Shown one piece after another: positions 23,491 through 35,690 of a stretch of 64,000 nucleotides of DNA; the first letter of the stretch is position 1; every line of letters starts with the position of its first letter. The translations under genes and the position numbers were made by a program. The DNA comes from Tolypeutes matacus (lineage: Eukaryota; Chordata; Mammalia; Cingulata; Chlamyphoridae): assembly GCA_026826555.1 (NCBI GenBank), contig JAKSZT010053883.1, positions 26,097,113 through 26,161,112 on the forward strand, given 5' to 3'. The notes under the pieces are model-generated. The model did no database searches. It was not told where the DNA came from and saw only the letters and a program-made list of their open reading frames with translations.

Positions 23491-23526
23491 ACAAAAACAA
23501 CAAGCAAAACAAATGAGAAAATCAAC

Positions 23527-23633
23527 TCAGGGGAACCAATGTAGCTTGGTGGTTGAGTGCTGGTTTCCCACATATGAGGTCCCAGGTTCAATCCCTGGTC
23601 CCTGGGACCTCAAAAAAAAAAAAAAAAAAAAAA
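23527..23633 (+). repeat. DAS-SINE, short type with A tail
   Basis: Head GTAGCTTGGTGGTTGAGTG, box B GGTTCAATCCC and a 21-base A tail. It directly follows the previous copy. Confidence 0.85.
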
Positions 23634-23640
23634 TTACATT

Positions 23641-23703
23641 ACAGTGAAGCAGATGTCCCATGTACAAGTCCTGAGTTCAATCCCTGGTACCGCCTAAAAA
23701 ATA
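23641..23703 (+). repeat. DAS-SINE, internally deleted
   Basis: It starts GTGAAGCAGATG, skips the box A region and continues CCCATGTACAAGTCCTGAG to box B and an A tail. Confidence 0.75.
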
Positions 23704-23992
23704 CATTAGAGTCTTAAAACAAGAGATTTGATATGTTAGAAGAACGAATAAGTGAATTGGAAGACAGAACATTTGAACCTGAAAACACAGGAGAACAGAG
23801 AAAAGAATGCAAAAAATTGAATAGGGTCTCAGGGAATTGAATGACAACATGAAATGAATAAACATGCACATTATAGGTGTCCCAGAAAGAGAAGAGAACG
23901 GAAAAGTAGAAAGAATATTTGAGAGAAAACTGATTGAAAAATTTCCAACCTTATGAAAGACATGTATATCAATATTCAAGAAGGACAACTTG

Positions 23993-24178
23993 GGGGAAGC
24001 GGCTGTGGCTCAATCGGTAGGGCTCCCGTTTACCATGTGGGAGGCCCTGGGTTCGGTTCCTGGGGCCTCCTGGTGGGGGCAGGCCCGCCCGAACGGCGTG
24101 GTTGGCTGACCCAGCGAGCGCGGGCAGCAGGGGGGGGATAAATGAATAAATAAATAAATAAAATCTTAAAAAAAAAAA
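23993..24178 (+). repeat. DAS-SINE, long GC-rich type
   Basis: Full length; duplication AAGGACAACTT on both sides. Confidence 0.92.
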
Positions 24179-24449
24179 AAAGGACAACTTGGTGCAAACA
24201 GAGTAGGTCCAAATAGACCTACTCTGAGATATCTACTCATCACAATATCAAAGGCCAAAGATAAAGAGGATTTTGAAAGCAGTAAACAATGTATTACTTA
24301 CAAGGGAGCCTCAATAAGGCTAAGTACCAATCTCTCATCAGAAACCACGGAGGCAAGAAGGCAGTGGTACAATATAGTTAAGGTACTGAAAGAGAAAAAC
24401 TGCCACCAAGAGTGCTTTATCCAGCAAAACTATCAAAAATGAAGGTGAG

Positions 24450-24884
24450 GGGACAGATGTGTCTCAAATGGCTGGGCGTCCGTCTCCCATATGGTGGGAC
24501 CTGGGTTCAATCCCTGGGACCTCCTGGTAAAATAAAGGAAAATATAGAAGGTGCGCAGGCTGCCAGGCCCCGTGCATGGGCATGCCAGGCCCCGCTGAGC
24601 CACGCAGCAAGATGATGTAACAGGAGAGTGACACAAGGGAGAGCCAAGATGCACAAAAAAACAAAGAACAAGGAACTGAGGTGGCGCAGGTAGCAGAACA
24701 CCTCTCTCCCACTTCAGAGGTTCCCAGGATCGAATCCCGGTGAAGACAGGAGGAGAAGGATGAGAAGAGAGGGCAGGAAATGGATATAGAGAATTGCCCA
24801 GTGAATGGACACAAAACAGCAAAAATGAGGGGGGGGTATGTGAAAATGGATAAAAGTAAATAAATAAATCTTTAAAAAAAAAAA
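24450..24884 (+). repeat. DAS-SINE, two-headed long type
   Basis: Full length with both heads; duplication AAAATGAAGGTGAG at its two ends. A close match to 11423-11886. Confidence 0.92.
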
Positions 24885-25215
24885 ATGAAGGTGAGTTTAA
24901 AGTCTTTACAGACAAACAAAAACAGAGAGTATGTTACCAAGAGATGAAACCTACAAGAGATATTAAATGGTGTGTTACAGCCTGAAAGGAAAAGACAAGG
25001 GTGAGAGCCTTGGAGAAGAGTGAAGAAATGAAGAACATAAATAAGAGAAACTGAAAGGGTTAAAAGACAGAAAATTGTAAGGTGTGACAACAGAAGCCAA
25101 AGGATAAAATGGACAAAGTAATGCCTTTATATTAATAATACTGTAAGTTAATAGATTGAACTTCCCAATTAAAAGATGTAGACTGATAGAATGGATAAGA
25201 AAAACATGAGCCACC

Positions 25216-25770
25216 ATTCCCACCCCTGATAGGACAGGAGGGGCGGGCAGGGTTTCCCCAGTCTCTACAGGAAACTGCAGTTGCTTTCAGCCCACATGGA
25301 CTAGATTGGTGGGCAAACCTGTGGATACATCCTGACTGCCAATAGGATAGGAGGGGGGCGGTGTTTCCTCAACCTCTCTGGGCAACTGCAATCACTTTCG
25401 GCCTGCACGAACTAGATTATTGGACTTTCCATAGGTTCCATCCCCACCTATGGCAAGAGAGGAGGGGTGCCAGTGCTTCATCAGTCTACCTGGGCAACTG
25501 CAGTCAGTTTTGGCTCACACGGCTTAGTTTGCTGTCCACACCTGCAGCTCCATCCTCACCCCAGGCAGGGGAGGAAGGGATATGGAGCTTCATCAATCGA
25601 GGCAACTACAGATGGTCTTGGCCTGCATGGCTTGAATTACTGCACATGGCTGCAGCTCCATCCCTACTCTGGGTAGGGGAGAAAGGTGGGAGAAGCTTCA
25701 TTAGTTCCTGGGGCAATGCAGGCAGCTTCAGCCTCCATGACTAACTGTACTAACCACATCCTCAGCTTCT
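25216..25770 (+). promoter_or_regulatory. L1-B 5' UTR monomers (about five units)
   Basis: A unit of about 110 bp with CTTCATCAGTCTACCTGGGCAACTGCAG-like cores begins near 25250, 25360, 25470, 25586 and 25695. It is the reverse complement of the array at 4374-5443. ORF1 follows, which fixes the array as 5' UTR. Confidence 0.75.
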
Positions 25771-25975
25771 ATTCTGCAACCAGCAAGGGAGAAAAGGCAA
25801 GAAATATATGAAAAGGATCTGAAAAAATTCAGATTGACTAAGTATGAGCCACTATAAAGTTCCAAATTAAATTGAACCAAGTATCAAAGAGGGGCTGTAG
25901 CACAAAGCCAGCCAAATAGAAAGCCCTAGACTAAAGAGAGAAATGGAGCCAAGAGTAAATACACCTAGTAAATCA

Positions 25976-26890
25976 GATGCCAAGACACCAACAAAAAATT
26001 GCAATCCATACCAAGAAACAGGGACATAGGATCCAGTCAAAGGAACAAACTAAGTCTCCAGATGACATAAAGTAGTTGAGACAACTAGTCATATATGTTC
26101 AAACAACTCTCTAATAAATTCAGTGAGATGGCTAAAGAGATTAAGGACATCAAAAAGACACTAGATAAGGACAAATAATAATTTGAAGGCATACATAGAA
26201 AAACAGCAGCTCTTATGGGAATGAAAGGCACAATAAATGAAATTAAAAATACACTGGAGGCATATAACACCAGATTTGAAGAAAGGATCAGTGAGCTTGA
26301 AGACAGGGCCTCTGAAAGCAAACATAAAAAAGAAAAGAATGGAAAAAATTAAACAGAGTCTCAGGGAACTAAATGACAGCAAGAGATGTGCAAACATACA
26401 TGTCATAGATTTCCCAGAAGGAGAAGAGAAGGGAAAAGGGGCAGAAGGAATATTTGAGGAAATAATGGTAGAAAATTTCCCAACCCTATTGAAGGACATA
26501 GATATCTGTATCCAAGAAGTACAACATAATCTGATCCAAATAAATCCAAACAGGCCTACTCCGAGACACATACTAATCAGAATGTCAAATGCCAAAGATA
26601 AAAGAGAGAATCCTGAGAGCAGCAAGAGAAAAGCAATTCATCACATACAAGGGATATCCAATAAGATTAAGTGCTGATTTCTCATCAGAAACCATGGAGG
26701 CAAGAAGGCAGTGGCATGATATTTTTAAGATACTGAAAGAGAAAAACTGCCAGCAAAGAATCTTATATCTGGCAGGATTGTCTTTCTAAAATGAGGGCAG
26801 GTTTAGAATATTCACAGATAAACGAAAACTGAGAGTCTGTAATGAAGAGACTAGCTTTGCAGGAAATGCTAAAGGGAATGCTATAGCCTG
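25976..26890 (+). pseudogene. L1-B ORF1 relic
   Basis: The longest remaining frame (26237-26677) carries an ORF1 RNA-binding block with VIDFPEGEEKGKGAEGIFEE and INPNRPTPRHILIRMSNAKDK. Its last part continues in another frame (26589-26789). Upstream stops break the coiled-coil part. Confidence 0.75.
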
Positions 26891-27339
26891 AAAAGAAAAG
26901 ACAGGAGAGTGGAGGCTTGGAAGAGAGTCTAGAAATGAAGATTATATCAATAAAAGTAACTAATTAAAAGTATGAAAAGAGTAGTGAAAACAAGATATGA
27001 TAGATAAAATCCAAAGATTTACAGTAATAACATTGAATGTTAATGGATTAAACACCCCATTCAAAAGACACAGGTTGGCAGAATAGATAAGAAAATATGA
27101 GCCATCTATATGCTGTTTACAAGAGACACCTTGTACCCAAGGATACAAATAGACTGAAAGTGAAAGGCTGGAAAAAGATATTCCACACATGCAGTAACAA
27201 CAAAAAAAAGCTGGTGTAGCTGTACTTATATCGGATGATGAAATAGACTTTAAAAGCAAAGAGTCAAGGAAGGTCATTATATAATAATAAAAGGGGCAAT
27301 TCTCTAGAAGGAAATAACAATCATAAATGTATAGGCACC

Positions 27340-27857
27340 TGTATTAGTCAGCCAAAGGGGTGCTAATGTGAAATACCAAAAATGGGTTGGTCTTTATAAA
27401 GGGTATTTATTTGGGGTAGAAGTCCACAGTTACCAGGCCATAAAGCGTTAAGTTTCTTCTCTCACAAAGTCCATTGTCACGTGCTCGAGCAAGACAGCTG
27501 CCGGCATTTGCCAGGGTTCAGGCTTCTTGGGTTCCTCTCTTCCCAAGGCTGCGTTTCTCTCCGGGATTAACTCCTGTTTCCTCCACAAGGTCAACTGTAG
27601 ACGATCAGGCGAATGGCTCGCTTCTCTTCTCCTGGGGCCTTCTCTCCAATATCAAAACTGCTTCCTCTGTCCTTTGCCTTGCCTTTTATATTCGATTCCC
27701 CCACCCACCAAGGGGTGGGGCTCAATGCCCTACTGATGTGGCCCAGTCAACACCCTAATCATAACTTAATCATGCCCAGATTAACAGATCAGTTTACAAG
27801 CATGATCCAATTATATTTTTGGAATTCATAATTACATTAAATTGGCCAACGGCTACA
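27340..27857 (-). mobile_element. ERVL-type solo LTR with perfect target duplication
   Basis: Complement of the TGTGGC...AATACA family. It is flanked by GCACC at 27335-27339 and 27858-27862, the 5-bp duplication expected of ERVL. Inserted in L1-B ORF2. Confidence 0.88.
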
Positions 27858-28007
27858 GCACCTAACCAGAATGCCCCAAATTACATGAGGCAAACACTGG
27901 CAAAACTGAAGGGAGAAATAGATGTCCTTACAATAATATTTGGAAACTTCAATATACCACTCTTGGCATTGGATAGATCATCTGGGAAGAAGATCAATAA
28001 AGAAACA

Positions 28008-28333
28008 GACGCACAGGTGCACTGCCAGGCCCCATGTGCGGGTGTGCCATCAGGCCCCGTGAGCCACGCAGCAAGATGATGACGTAACACAAGGGAGAGC
28101 CAAGACGAGACATGCTGAAAAACCAGGGACTAAGGTGGCACAGGTGGTAGGATGCCTCTCTCCCACATTGGAGTTTCCGAGGATTGAATCCCAGTGAAGA
28201 CAGGAGGAGAAGGATAAGAGAAGACAGCAGGAAATGGACACAGAGACTTGCCCAGTGAATGGACAAAAAAACAGCAAAAATGGGGGAGAGGGGTAAAAAT
28301 GGATAAAAGTAAATAAATAAATCCTTTTAAAAA
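28008..28333 (+). repeat. second half of a two-headed DAS-SINE
   Basis: It starts inside the linker (ACGCACAGGTGCACTGCCAGG), without the first head, and keeps the second head and tail. The duplication AATAAAGAAACAG on both sides shows a 5'-truncated insertion rather than later loss. Confidence 0.88.
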
Positions 28334-30146
28334 AATAAAGAAACAGCTTGAATAATATGATAAATGAACTAACTCTAATAGTAATATATATAACACAGCA
28401 CCCCAAATCAGCAGGCTATACGTTCTTCTCAAGTGCTTATGGATCTTTCTCCAGGATAGACCATATGTTGGATCACAAAACAGATATCAATAAATTTAAA
28501 AACATCAAAATTACATAAAGCACTTTCTCTGATCAAATAGAATAAAGCTGGAAATCAATAACAGGCAGAAAAGGGAAAATTCACAATATATGGAGATTAA
28601 ATAACACACTCTTAAATAATCAGTGGGTCAAAGAAGAAATTGCAAGAGAATTCAGCAATATTTTGACACGAATGAAAATGAAAACACAACATATCAAAAC
28701 CTATGGGACACTGCAAAAGAGCTAAAATTGAAGATCTAACTGGACACCTGGAGAAACTAGAAAAATCCCAAACCAAGCTGAAGGAAAGAAATAGTAAAGA
28801 TCAGAGCAGAAATAATGAAATTGAGAAGAGAAAAAAAAAAGCAATAGAGAGAATCAACAAAACCAAAATTTGGTTCTTTGAGAAAATCAACAAAATTGAC
28901 AAACCCTTAGCTGGACTGACAAAGAAAGAAAGAGAGAAGACGCAAATAAATAAAATCACAAATGAGAAGGGGAACATTACCACTGACCCTGCAGAAATCA
29001 GGGATCATAAGAGAATACTATGAACAACTGTATGCCAAAAAAACTATGCAATTTAGATGAGATGGACAAATTCCTAGAAACACACAAACCACCTACACTG
29101 ACCCTAGAAGAAACAGAAGACCTCAACAAACCAATCACAAAAAGATTGAAACAGTCATCAAACAACTCCCCAAAATGAAAAGCCCAGGGCCAGATGGTTT
29201 CACAGGTGAATTTTACCAAATATTCAAAGAAGATTTAATACCCGTCTTACTCAAACTCTTCCAAAAAATTGAATGGGAAGGAACACTACCAAACTCATTC
29301 TAGGTAGCCAATAATCACTCTAATACCAAAGCCAGATAAAAATATTAAGAAAAAAGAGAATTACATTTCCCTAATGAATATGAATGCAGAAATCCTCAAC
29401 AAAATATTCACTAATTGAATCCAACAACACATTACAGAAATATTCGTCATGATCAAGTGGGTTTTATCCCAGGCATGCAAGGGTAGTTCAACACAAGAAA
29501 ATCAGTGTAATACACCACATTAATAAATCAAAGCAGAAAAGTCATATGATCATCTCGAGTGATACAGAAACGGCATTTGACAAAATCTAGCATCCTTTCT
29601 TGATAAAAACATTCCAAAAGATAGGACTCGAAGGGAACTTTCTTAACATGATAAAGGGCATATATGAAAAACCTACAGCTAACATTGTACTCAATGGTGA
29701 AAGACTGAAAGCTTTCCTGTTGAATTGGGAACAAGGCAAGGATGCCCACTGTCACCATTGTTCAATATAGTGCTAGAGGTTCTAGCTAGAGCAGTCAGGC
29801 AAGAAAAAGAAATAAAAGGCATCCAAATTGGAAAGGAAGAAGTAAAACATTGCTATTTGTAGATGTTATGATCCTATACCTAGAAAATCCCCAAAAATCT
29901 ACAACAAAGCTACTAGAGCCAATAAATGAATTCAGCAGAGTGACAGGATACAAGATTATTACATAAAAATCAATAGTGTTTCTATACACTAGTAATGCTC
30001 AATCTGAGGAGGAAGTCAGGGAAAAAATTCCATTTACAATAGCAACAAAAAGAATCAAATATTTAGGAATAAAATTAATCAAGGATGTGAAGCACTTATA
30101 TTCAGAAAACTACAATGCATTGCTAGAAGAAATCAAAGACCTAAAT

Positions 30147-30334
30147 CAGGGATTCTTAACCTTTTTTTTCCACCTCCTTTGCCAGTCAGGTGAAAACTGT
30201 AGACCCCTTACTAAGTCCACACTATGCTGTGTATTATTCAATAAATATATCACACCCACACCAACATGTCCCCACAGGAATAACTTTTTTTTTAATTTCC
30301 TTTCAAGTTCACAGACTCCTGGTTAAGAACACTG
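30147..30334 (+). mobile_element. hAT-type MITE in L1-B
   Basis: 188 bp with terminal repeats CAGGGATTCTTAACC and GGTTAAGAACACTG, flanked by an 8-bp duplication ACCTAAAT / ACCTAAAG. The 8-bp size and the CAG...CTG ends are hAT features. It interrupts the AGACCTAAA-TAAATGG segment of L1 ORF2. No coding capacity. Confidence 0.85.
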
Positions 30335-30456
30335 ACCTAAAGAAATGGAAGAACATTCCATGTTCATGGATGGGAAGACTAAATAGTGCTAAGATGTCAA
30401 TTCTACCCAAACTGATATACAGAACCAGTGCAATCCGAATAAAAATTCCAACAGCC

Positions 30457-30945
30457 TTGGGAAGCGGATGTGGCCCAAATGATTGAGCTCCCGCCTACCA
30501 CATGGGAGGACCCTAGTTCGGTTCTCGGTGCCTCCTAAAGAAGAGAGTGAGCTGGCATGATAAGCAGGCATGGCAAGCTGACACAACAAGATGACACAAG
30601 AAGAGACACAAAAAGAAAAACATAATGAGAGGTACAACAAAGCAGGGAGCAGAGGTTCCTGGTGCCTCCTAAAGTAGACAAGCAAGACAGTGAGCTGACG
30701 CAACGGGCAGGTGCGGCAAGCTGATGCAACAAGAGACACAAGAAGAAAAAACACAATGAGAAACACAACAAAGCAGGGAGCGGAGGTGGTTCAAGCGGTA
30801 AGGTGCCTCCCTCCCACGTCAGAGGTCCCAGATTCAGTTCCTGGTGCCTCCTAAAGAAACACGGAAGACAAGAGACACACCAAGTGCAAACAATGTGGGG
30901 GTAGGGAGAAATAAATAAATAAAATAAATATTTTTAAAAATTTTC
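30457..30945 (+). repeat. composite DAS-SINE with two or three heads
   Basis: A full head at 30457 is followed by a partial box-B unit near 30650 and another head at 30776. The linkers are rich in GACACAAGAAGAGACAC repeats, and the copy ends in (AATAAA)n. It lies in L1-B ORF2. Confidence 0.75.
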
Positions 30946-32289
30946 AAATAGCCTTTTTTAAAGAATGGAAAGGCAACTTATCAAATTTATTTGGTAGTGT
31001 AAGATGCCATGAATAGCCAGAAATACCTTAAAAGGGAAGAACAAAGTTGGAGGACTGTCATTTCCAGGCTTTAAATCATGTTACCTGGCTACAGTAGTAA
31101 AAACAGCATGGTAACTGGCATAAAGAGAGACATATAGACCAATGGAACTGAATTGATGGTTCAGAAACAGACCCTCACATCTAAGGTCACGTGATTTTTT
31201 TACAAGCCTGTCAAACCCACCCGGCTATGTCAGAACAATTTCTTTAACACATGGTGCTAAGAGAACTGTAAGTCCATATCCAAAAGAAAGAGGACCCTTA
31301 TCTCACACCTTATACAAAAATTAACTCAAAATGGATCAAAGACCTAAATATAAAAGCAGTTACCATAAAACTCCTAGAAAAAAATGTAGGAAAACATCTT
31401 CAAGACCTGGTGGTAGCCGGTGGTTTCTTAAACCTTACACCAAAAGCATGAGCAACAGAAGAAAAAATAGATAAATAGGACCTCCTCAAACTTAAACATG
31501 TTTGTGCTTCAAAGGACATTGTCAGGAAGGTGAAAAGGCAGACCACTCAATGGGAGGAAATATTTAGAAACTACATATCTGATAAGGGTTTGTTTTCCAT
31601 GCTATATAAAGAGATCATACAACTCAACAATAAAAGAGAAAGAATCCAATTAAAAAATGGACAAAAGACTTAAATAGACTTCTTCCAAGAAGAAATAGTA
31701 ATGGTGAAAAAGCACATATCAGAAGTGTTCAAAATCACTAGCTTTTAGGGAAATACAAATCAAAACTTCAATAAGATATCATCTCACACCTCATAGAATG
31801 GCCATTACTTAAATAAAAAAGAGACAGAGAGAGACCAACAAGTGCTGGAGAGGATGTGGAGAAATTGGAACACTCCTTCACTGTTGGTGGGTTGTAGAAT
31901 GGTGCAGACTCTGTGGAAGACAGTTTGGCTATTCCTCAGGAAGCTAAATATAGAACTGCCATATGATCTGGCAATCCCTCTTCTAGGAATATATCCAGGA
32001 GAACTGAAAACAGGACATGAACAGACATTTGCACCCTGATGTTCATAGTGGCATTATTCACAATTGCCAAAAGATGGAAACAACCTAAGTGTCCATCAAC
32101 CAATAAAAGGATAAACAATATGTGGCATATACATATGATGGAATGCCATGCTGCTGTAAGAAGAAATGAAATTGAGACACATGATAACATGGATGAACTT
32201 TGAGGACATTATGCTAAATGAAATAAGCCAGGCACAAAAGGACAAATATTGTATGGTCTCACTTTTGAACTAAATATGAAGAATAAACA

Positions 32290-33245
32290 CATTGAGACTT
32301 CTGGGAATATGGTGGACTAGAAAGACACGAGACATTCTCCTCTCCCAGAAAAATAGCTAGAGAACAGGCAGAAATGGCCTGGAAAAAAATGTCCAAGGGT
32401 TTAGGACATGAGGGGATGGCTAGACACTGTCCAGAAGAGAGAGGGGCAAAGGAAGAGAATCTGGATGGCAAAACTGTTAGTTAAAGCTGCAGCAGAACCT
32501 GCCACTGCCCTCCCCAACCGGATAGGAAATTTTGAATTCTCAGGTCTCGGGGCAGCTGCTACAGACAAAGAGGCCCTCAGGGATCCACCACCCCAGGAAA
32601 TGGGAGAGAGAGTGATACAGCCTAAGGGTGACTCAACTTTTGACCCACAAATTTGGTTGGCTGTGTCCCAAGAACCCTTCCAGGCTGGGAGGGGCTGTAC
32701 CATTGTTTGCCTTGGGAGCTGGCATGGGACTAAAGAGATCTGACCCCCTACTAGCTATTAGGGTCTGGTTGTTGAGGATGCAGAGGGGAGTGAAATTATT
32801 TCCTACCCAGGAAAAGAGAGGGCTGCTAGCAAAGGTTGCAAAACAACCACTGAGAAACTTAATTATGACGCTATTAGCCTCCAGGCAGGATCCTCTATCA
32901 TATTGATGGGTTTCCTGTTGCAGTGAATACCCTCCAACCAAGCTTTGAACTGAGTTGCCAAAGAGTGCCATCTGCTGGCCAACCAAGGACGTGTATATGA
33001 GGAAGTTAAACATAAGAGAGACTTTTTCCAGCCATTACAGCTTCCCTCCTCAAGGCCTTTGGAAGTGGGTCTGCAATCCGTTACTGGGCCCATGGCCCAG
33101 ATTTGAGCAACTAACAGGGACAGTCCTAAAGACCCAGAACAGGATAAACCAAATATAAGAGAAGAGCAGTAACACACAGCCTCCCGCTACTAAATCCCTA
33201 CAAAAGAGAGAGAAATTGAGCATCTTAGTAAACTCACCATCATAA
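32290..33245 (+). promoter_or_regulatory. L1-D 5' UTR (non-monomeric)
   Basis: About 950 bp before ORF1, related in style to L1-A but not to the monomer arrays. Open frames in it (32408-32743 and others) show no known motif. Confidence 0.6.
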
Positions 33246-33536
33246 TCAGATGCCTAAAGATAAGCAAAAAATTATAAACCATACTAAGAAAATGGAAGAA
33301 ATGTCCCAAGCAAAGAGATATATCAAAGCCCCAGATGAGACATAAGATCTGAGACAACTAATTAAGATTTATTGAGATTTTCAAAATCAAATTAATGAGT
33401 TGAAAAAATAATATGGCTAAAGAGATAGAGGCCATCAAATTGATACTGAGTGAACACAAAGAATTTGAAAACCTGAATAGAAAAGTAACAGAGCTCATGG
33501 GAATGAAAGACAAGATAAGTGAGATCAAAAACACAT

Positions 33537-33625
33537 CAGAGGAGAGCAGATGTGGCTCCAGTGGTTGAGCACCTGCTTCCCATGTACACAGTCCCAGATT
33601 CGATCGCTGGTACCTCCTAAAAACA
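33537..33625 (+). repeat. DAS-SINE, short type
   Basis: Head GATGTGGCTCCAGTGGTTGAG and box B GATTCGATCGC. Tandem with the next copy. Confidence 0.85.
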
Positions 33626-33640
33626 AAACAAACTCTCATT

Positions 33641-33726
33641 GGAAGCAGATGTAGCTCAGTGGTTGAGAGTCCGCTTCTCATGTACAGGATCCTAGGTTCA
33701 ATCCCCAGTACCTCCTAAAAAAAAAT
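33641..33726 (+). repeat. DAS-SINE, short type
   Basis: Head GATGTAGCTCAGTGGTTGAG, box B GGTTCAATCCC and an A tail. Confidence 0.88.
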
Positions 33727-34509
33727 TAGAGGCATACAACAGCAGACTTGAAATTATAGAAGAAAGAATAAGTGGTACGGAAGACAGAACAGCTGAAATT
33801 GAAAAGAGAGAAGAACAGAGAGAGAAAATAGTGGGAAAAGTTGAGCAGAGGCTCAGGGAATTGAATAATGACATGAAACAAAACAACATATGTGTCATGG
33901 GAGTTCTGGAAGGAGAAGAGAAGGGGAAAGGGGCAGAAAAAGTATTTGAGGAAATAATAGCTGAAAATTTCTCAACTTTCATGAAAGAAATGAACTTACA
34001 TGTCCAAGAAGTGCAGCAAACCCGACTCAGAATAAATCCAAATAGACCTACTCTAAGACACATCCTACTGAGAATGGCAAACATCAAAGATAAAGAGAAA
34101 ATTCTCAGAGCACCAAGGGAGAAGAAAACCATTACATGCAAGGGTTGCCCAGTAAGACTTAGTGCAGATTTCTCATAAAAAAACATGGAGGCAGGAAGAC
34201 AGTGGTATGATACAATTAAGATACTGAAAGAGAAAAATTGCCAGCTGAAAATTCTTTATCTGGCAAGAGTTTCTTTCAAACATGAAGGTGAGTTTAAAAT
34301 ATCCACAAACAAGCAAAAACTAAGCGAGTTTATAAAAAAGAATCTGCCTTTGCAGGAAATATTATAGGGGATCCTACAGCCCAAAAGAGAAAGACAGGCA
34401 AGAGAGGCTTGGAGGAGAATGTAGAAGGGAAGACTATCAGAAAGGATAACCGAAAGAGTAAAAATACAGACAAAAATAAGATATAACTTATGAAAACCAA
34501 AAAATAAAA

Positions 34510-34591
34510 TGGGGGGATGGATGTGGCTCAAATGGTTGGGCGTCCGTCTCCCATATGGAGGGACCCGGGTTCGATACCCGGGACCTCCTGG

Positions 34592-34646
<55 letters not shown>

Positions 34647-34649
34647 AAT
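34510..34649 (+). repeat. DAS-SINE with expanded (AAAT)n tail
   Basis: Head GGATGTGGCTCAAATGGTTGG. The tail is a pure AAAT array at about 34594-34645. Duplication AAATAAAATGG at both ends. Confidence 0.9.
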
Positions 34650-35587
34650 GGTGGATGTAAATAATGCATTTACAGTAGTATCATTGAATGTGAATGGATT
34701 AAACTCCCCAATCAAAAGATATAGTCTGATGGAATGGATTAAAAAACATGGGCCATCCATATGCTGCCTTATCTTAGACCCAGGGATACAAAGAGAATTA
34801 TCTTAGACCCAGGGATACAAACTGGCTGTAATAAAAGGTTGGGAAAAGATACTCTATGCAAACAGTAACCAAAAAAGAGCACGGGTAGGTTTACTAATAT
34901 TGGACCAAACAGACTTTAAATGCAAAAAAGTTACAAGAGTGGTAGAAGGCCATTATATATTCATAAAAGGGACAATCCACCAGGAAAAAATAACAGTCAT
35001 AAATATCTATGCACATAACCAGGGTGCCCCAAAACACGAGACAATATCTAGAAAAACTAAAAAGAGAAATAGACATGTCTACAATAATAGTTGGAGACTT
35101 AAACACACTACTCACAATATTAGATAGAACAACTAGAGAGATCAAGGAAACAGAGAACTTGAACAACATGATAAATGAGCTGACCTAACAGACATATACA
35201 GAACGTTACATCCCAAATCAGAGGGTTATACATTCTTCTCAAGTGCTCATGGATCTTTCTCCAGGATAGACCACATATTAGGTCACAAGGCAGGTCTCAA
35301 TAAATATAAAAAGATTGAAATTATACAAAGCATCTTCTCATAGCATAATGGAATGAAAGTGGAAATCAATAATAGACAGGAAAGGGGAAATTTTGCAAAG
35401 ATGTAGAGGCTGAACAACACACTCCTAAACAATCATGGGTCAAAGAAGAAATTATAAGTGAAATTAGTAAATATATTGAGACAAATGAAAACCCAGAACA
35501 CAAGTTATCAAAACTTATGGGCTACAGTGAAGGTAGTGCTGAGAGGGAAATTTATAGCCTACAATGCTTGTATTTAAGAAGAAAGAG

Positions 35588-35690
35588 GGTGTTGGATGTG
35601 GCTTAACTGGTTGGGCGTCCGTCTCCCATATGGAGGGACCCGGGTTCGATCCCTGGGACCTCCCGGTAAAAAAAAAAAAAAAAAAAAAAG
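35588..35690 (+). repeat. DAS-SINE, head plus A-tail type
   Basis: Head GGATGTGGCTTAACTGGTTGG, box B GGTTCGATCCC, 20-base A tail and an AAGAAG duplicate. Confidence 0.9.

Larger units (their letters stand above)
23100..25000 (+). pseudogene. L1-A ORF1 relic
   Basis: ORF1 is the RNA-binding trimeric coiled-coil protein of L1. Here the frame is broken by stops and by SINEs at 23405, 23527, 23641, 23993 and 24450. Homology to the ORF1 of L1-B and L1-D (the 'ATTTCCAACC', 'TCTCATCAGAAACCA' segments) shows it. Confidence 0.65.
27000..32270 (+). pseudogene. L1-B ORF2 relic (endonuclease to C-terminus)
   Basis: ORF2 encodes the endonuclease and reverse transcriptase used in target-primed insertion. 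The order of ORF2 is visible across the insertions: an endonuclease start near 27010, RT around 29000-30100 and the C-terminal LNIELPYDLAIPLLGIYPGE block at 31940-32010. Stops and frameshifts throughout. Confidence 0.75.
33250..34390 (+). pseudogene. L1-D ORF1 relic
   Basis: Frame 33831-34178 keeps an ORF1 RNA-binding block (VLEGEEKGKGAEKVFEEII, INPNRPTLRHILLRMANIKD). Stops upstream and two SINEs at 33537 and 33641 break it. Confidence 0.75.

Noticed and set aside
26237..26677. 146-codon frame as a functional gene
   Set aside because: It is the RNA-binding part of a broken L1 ORF1.
32408..32743. 111-codon frame as a gene
   Set aside because: It lies in the L1-D 5' UTR, has no motif and overlaps equally long antisense frames.
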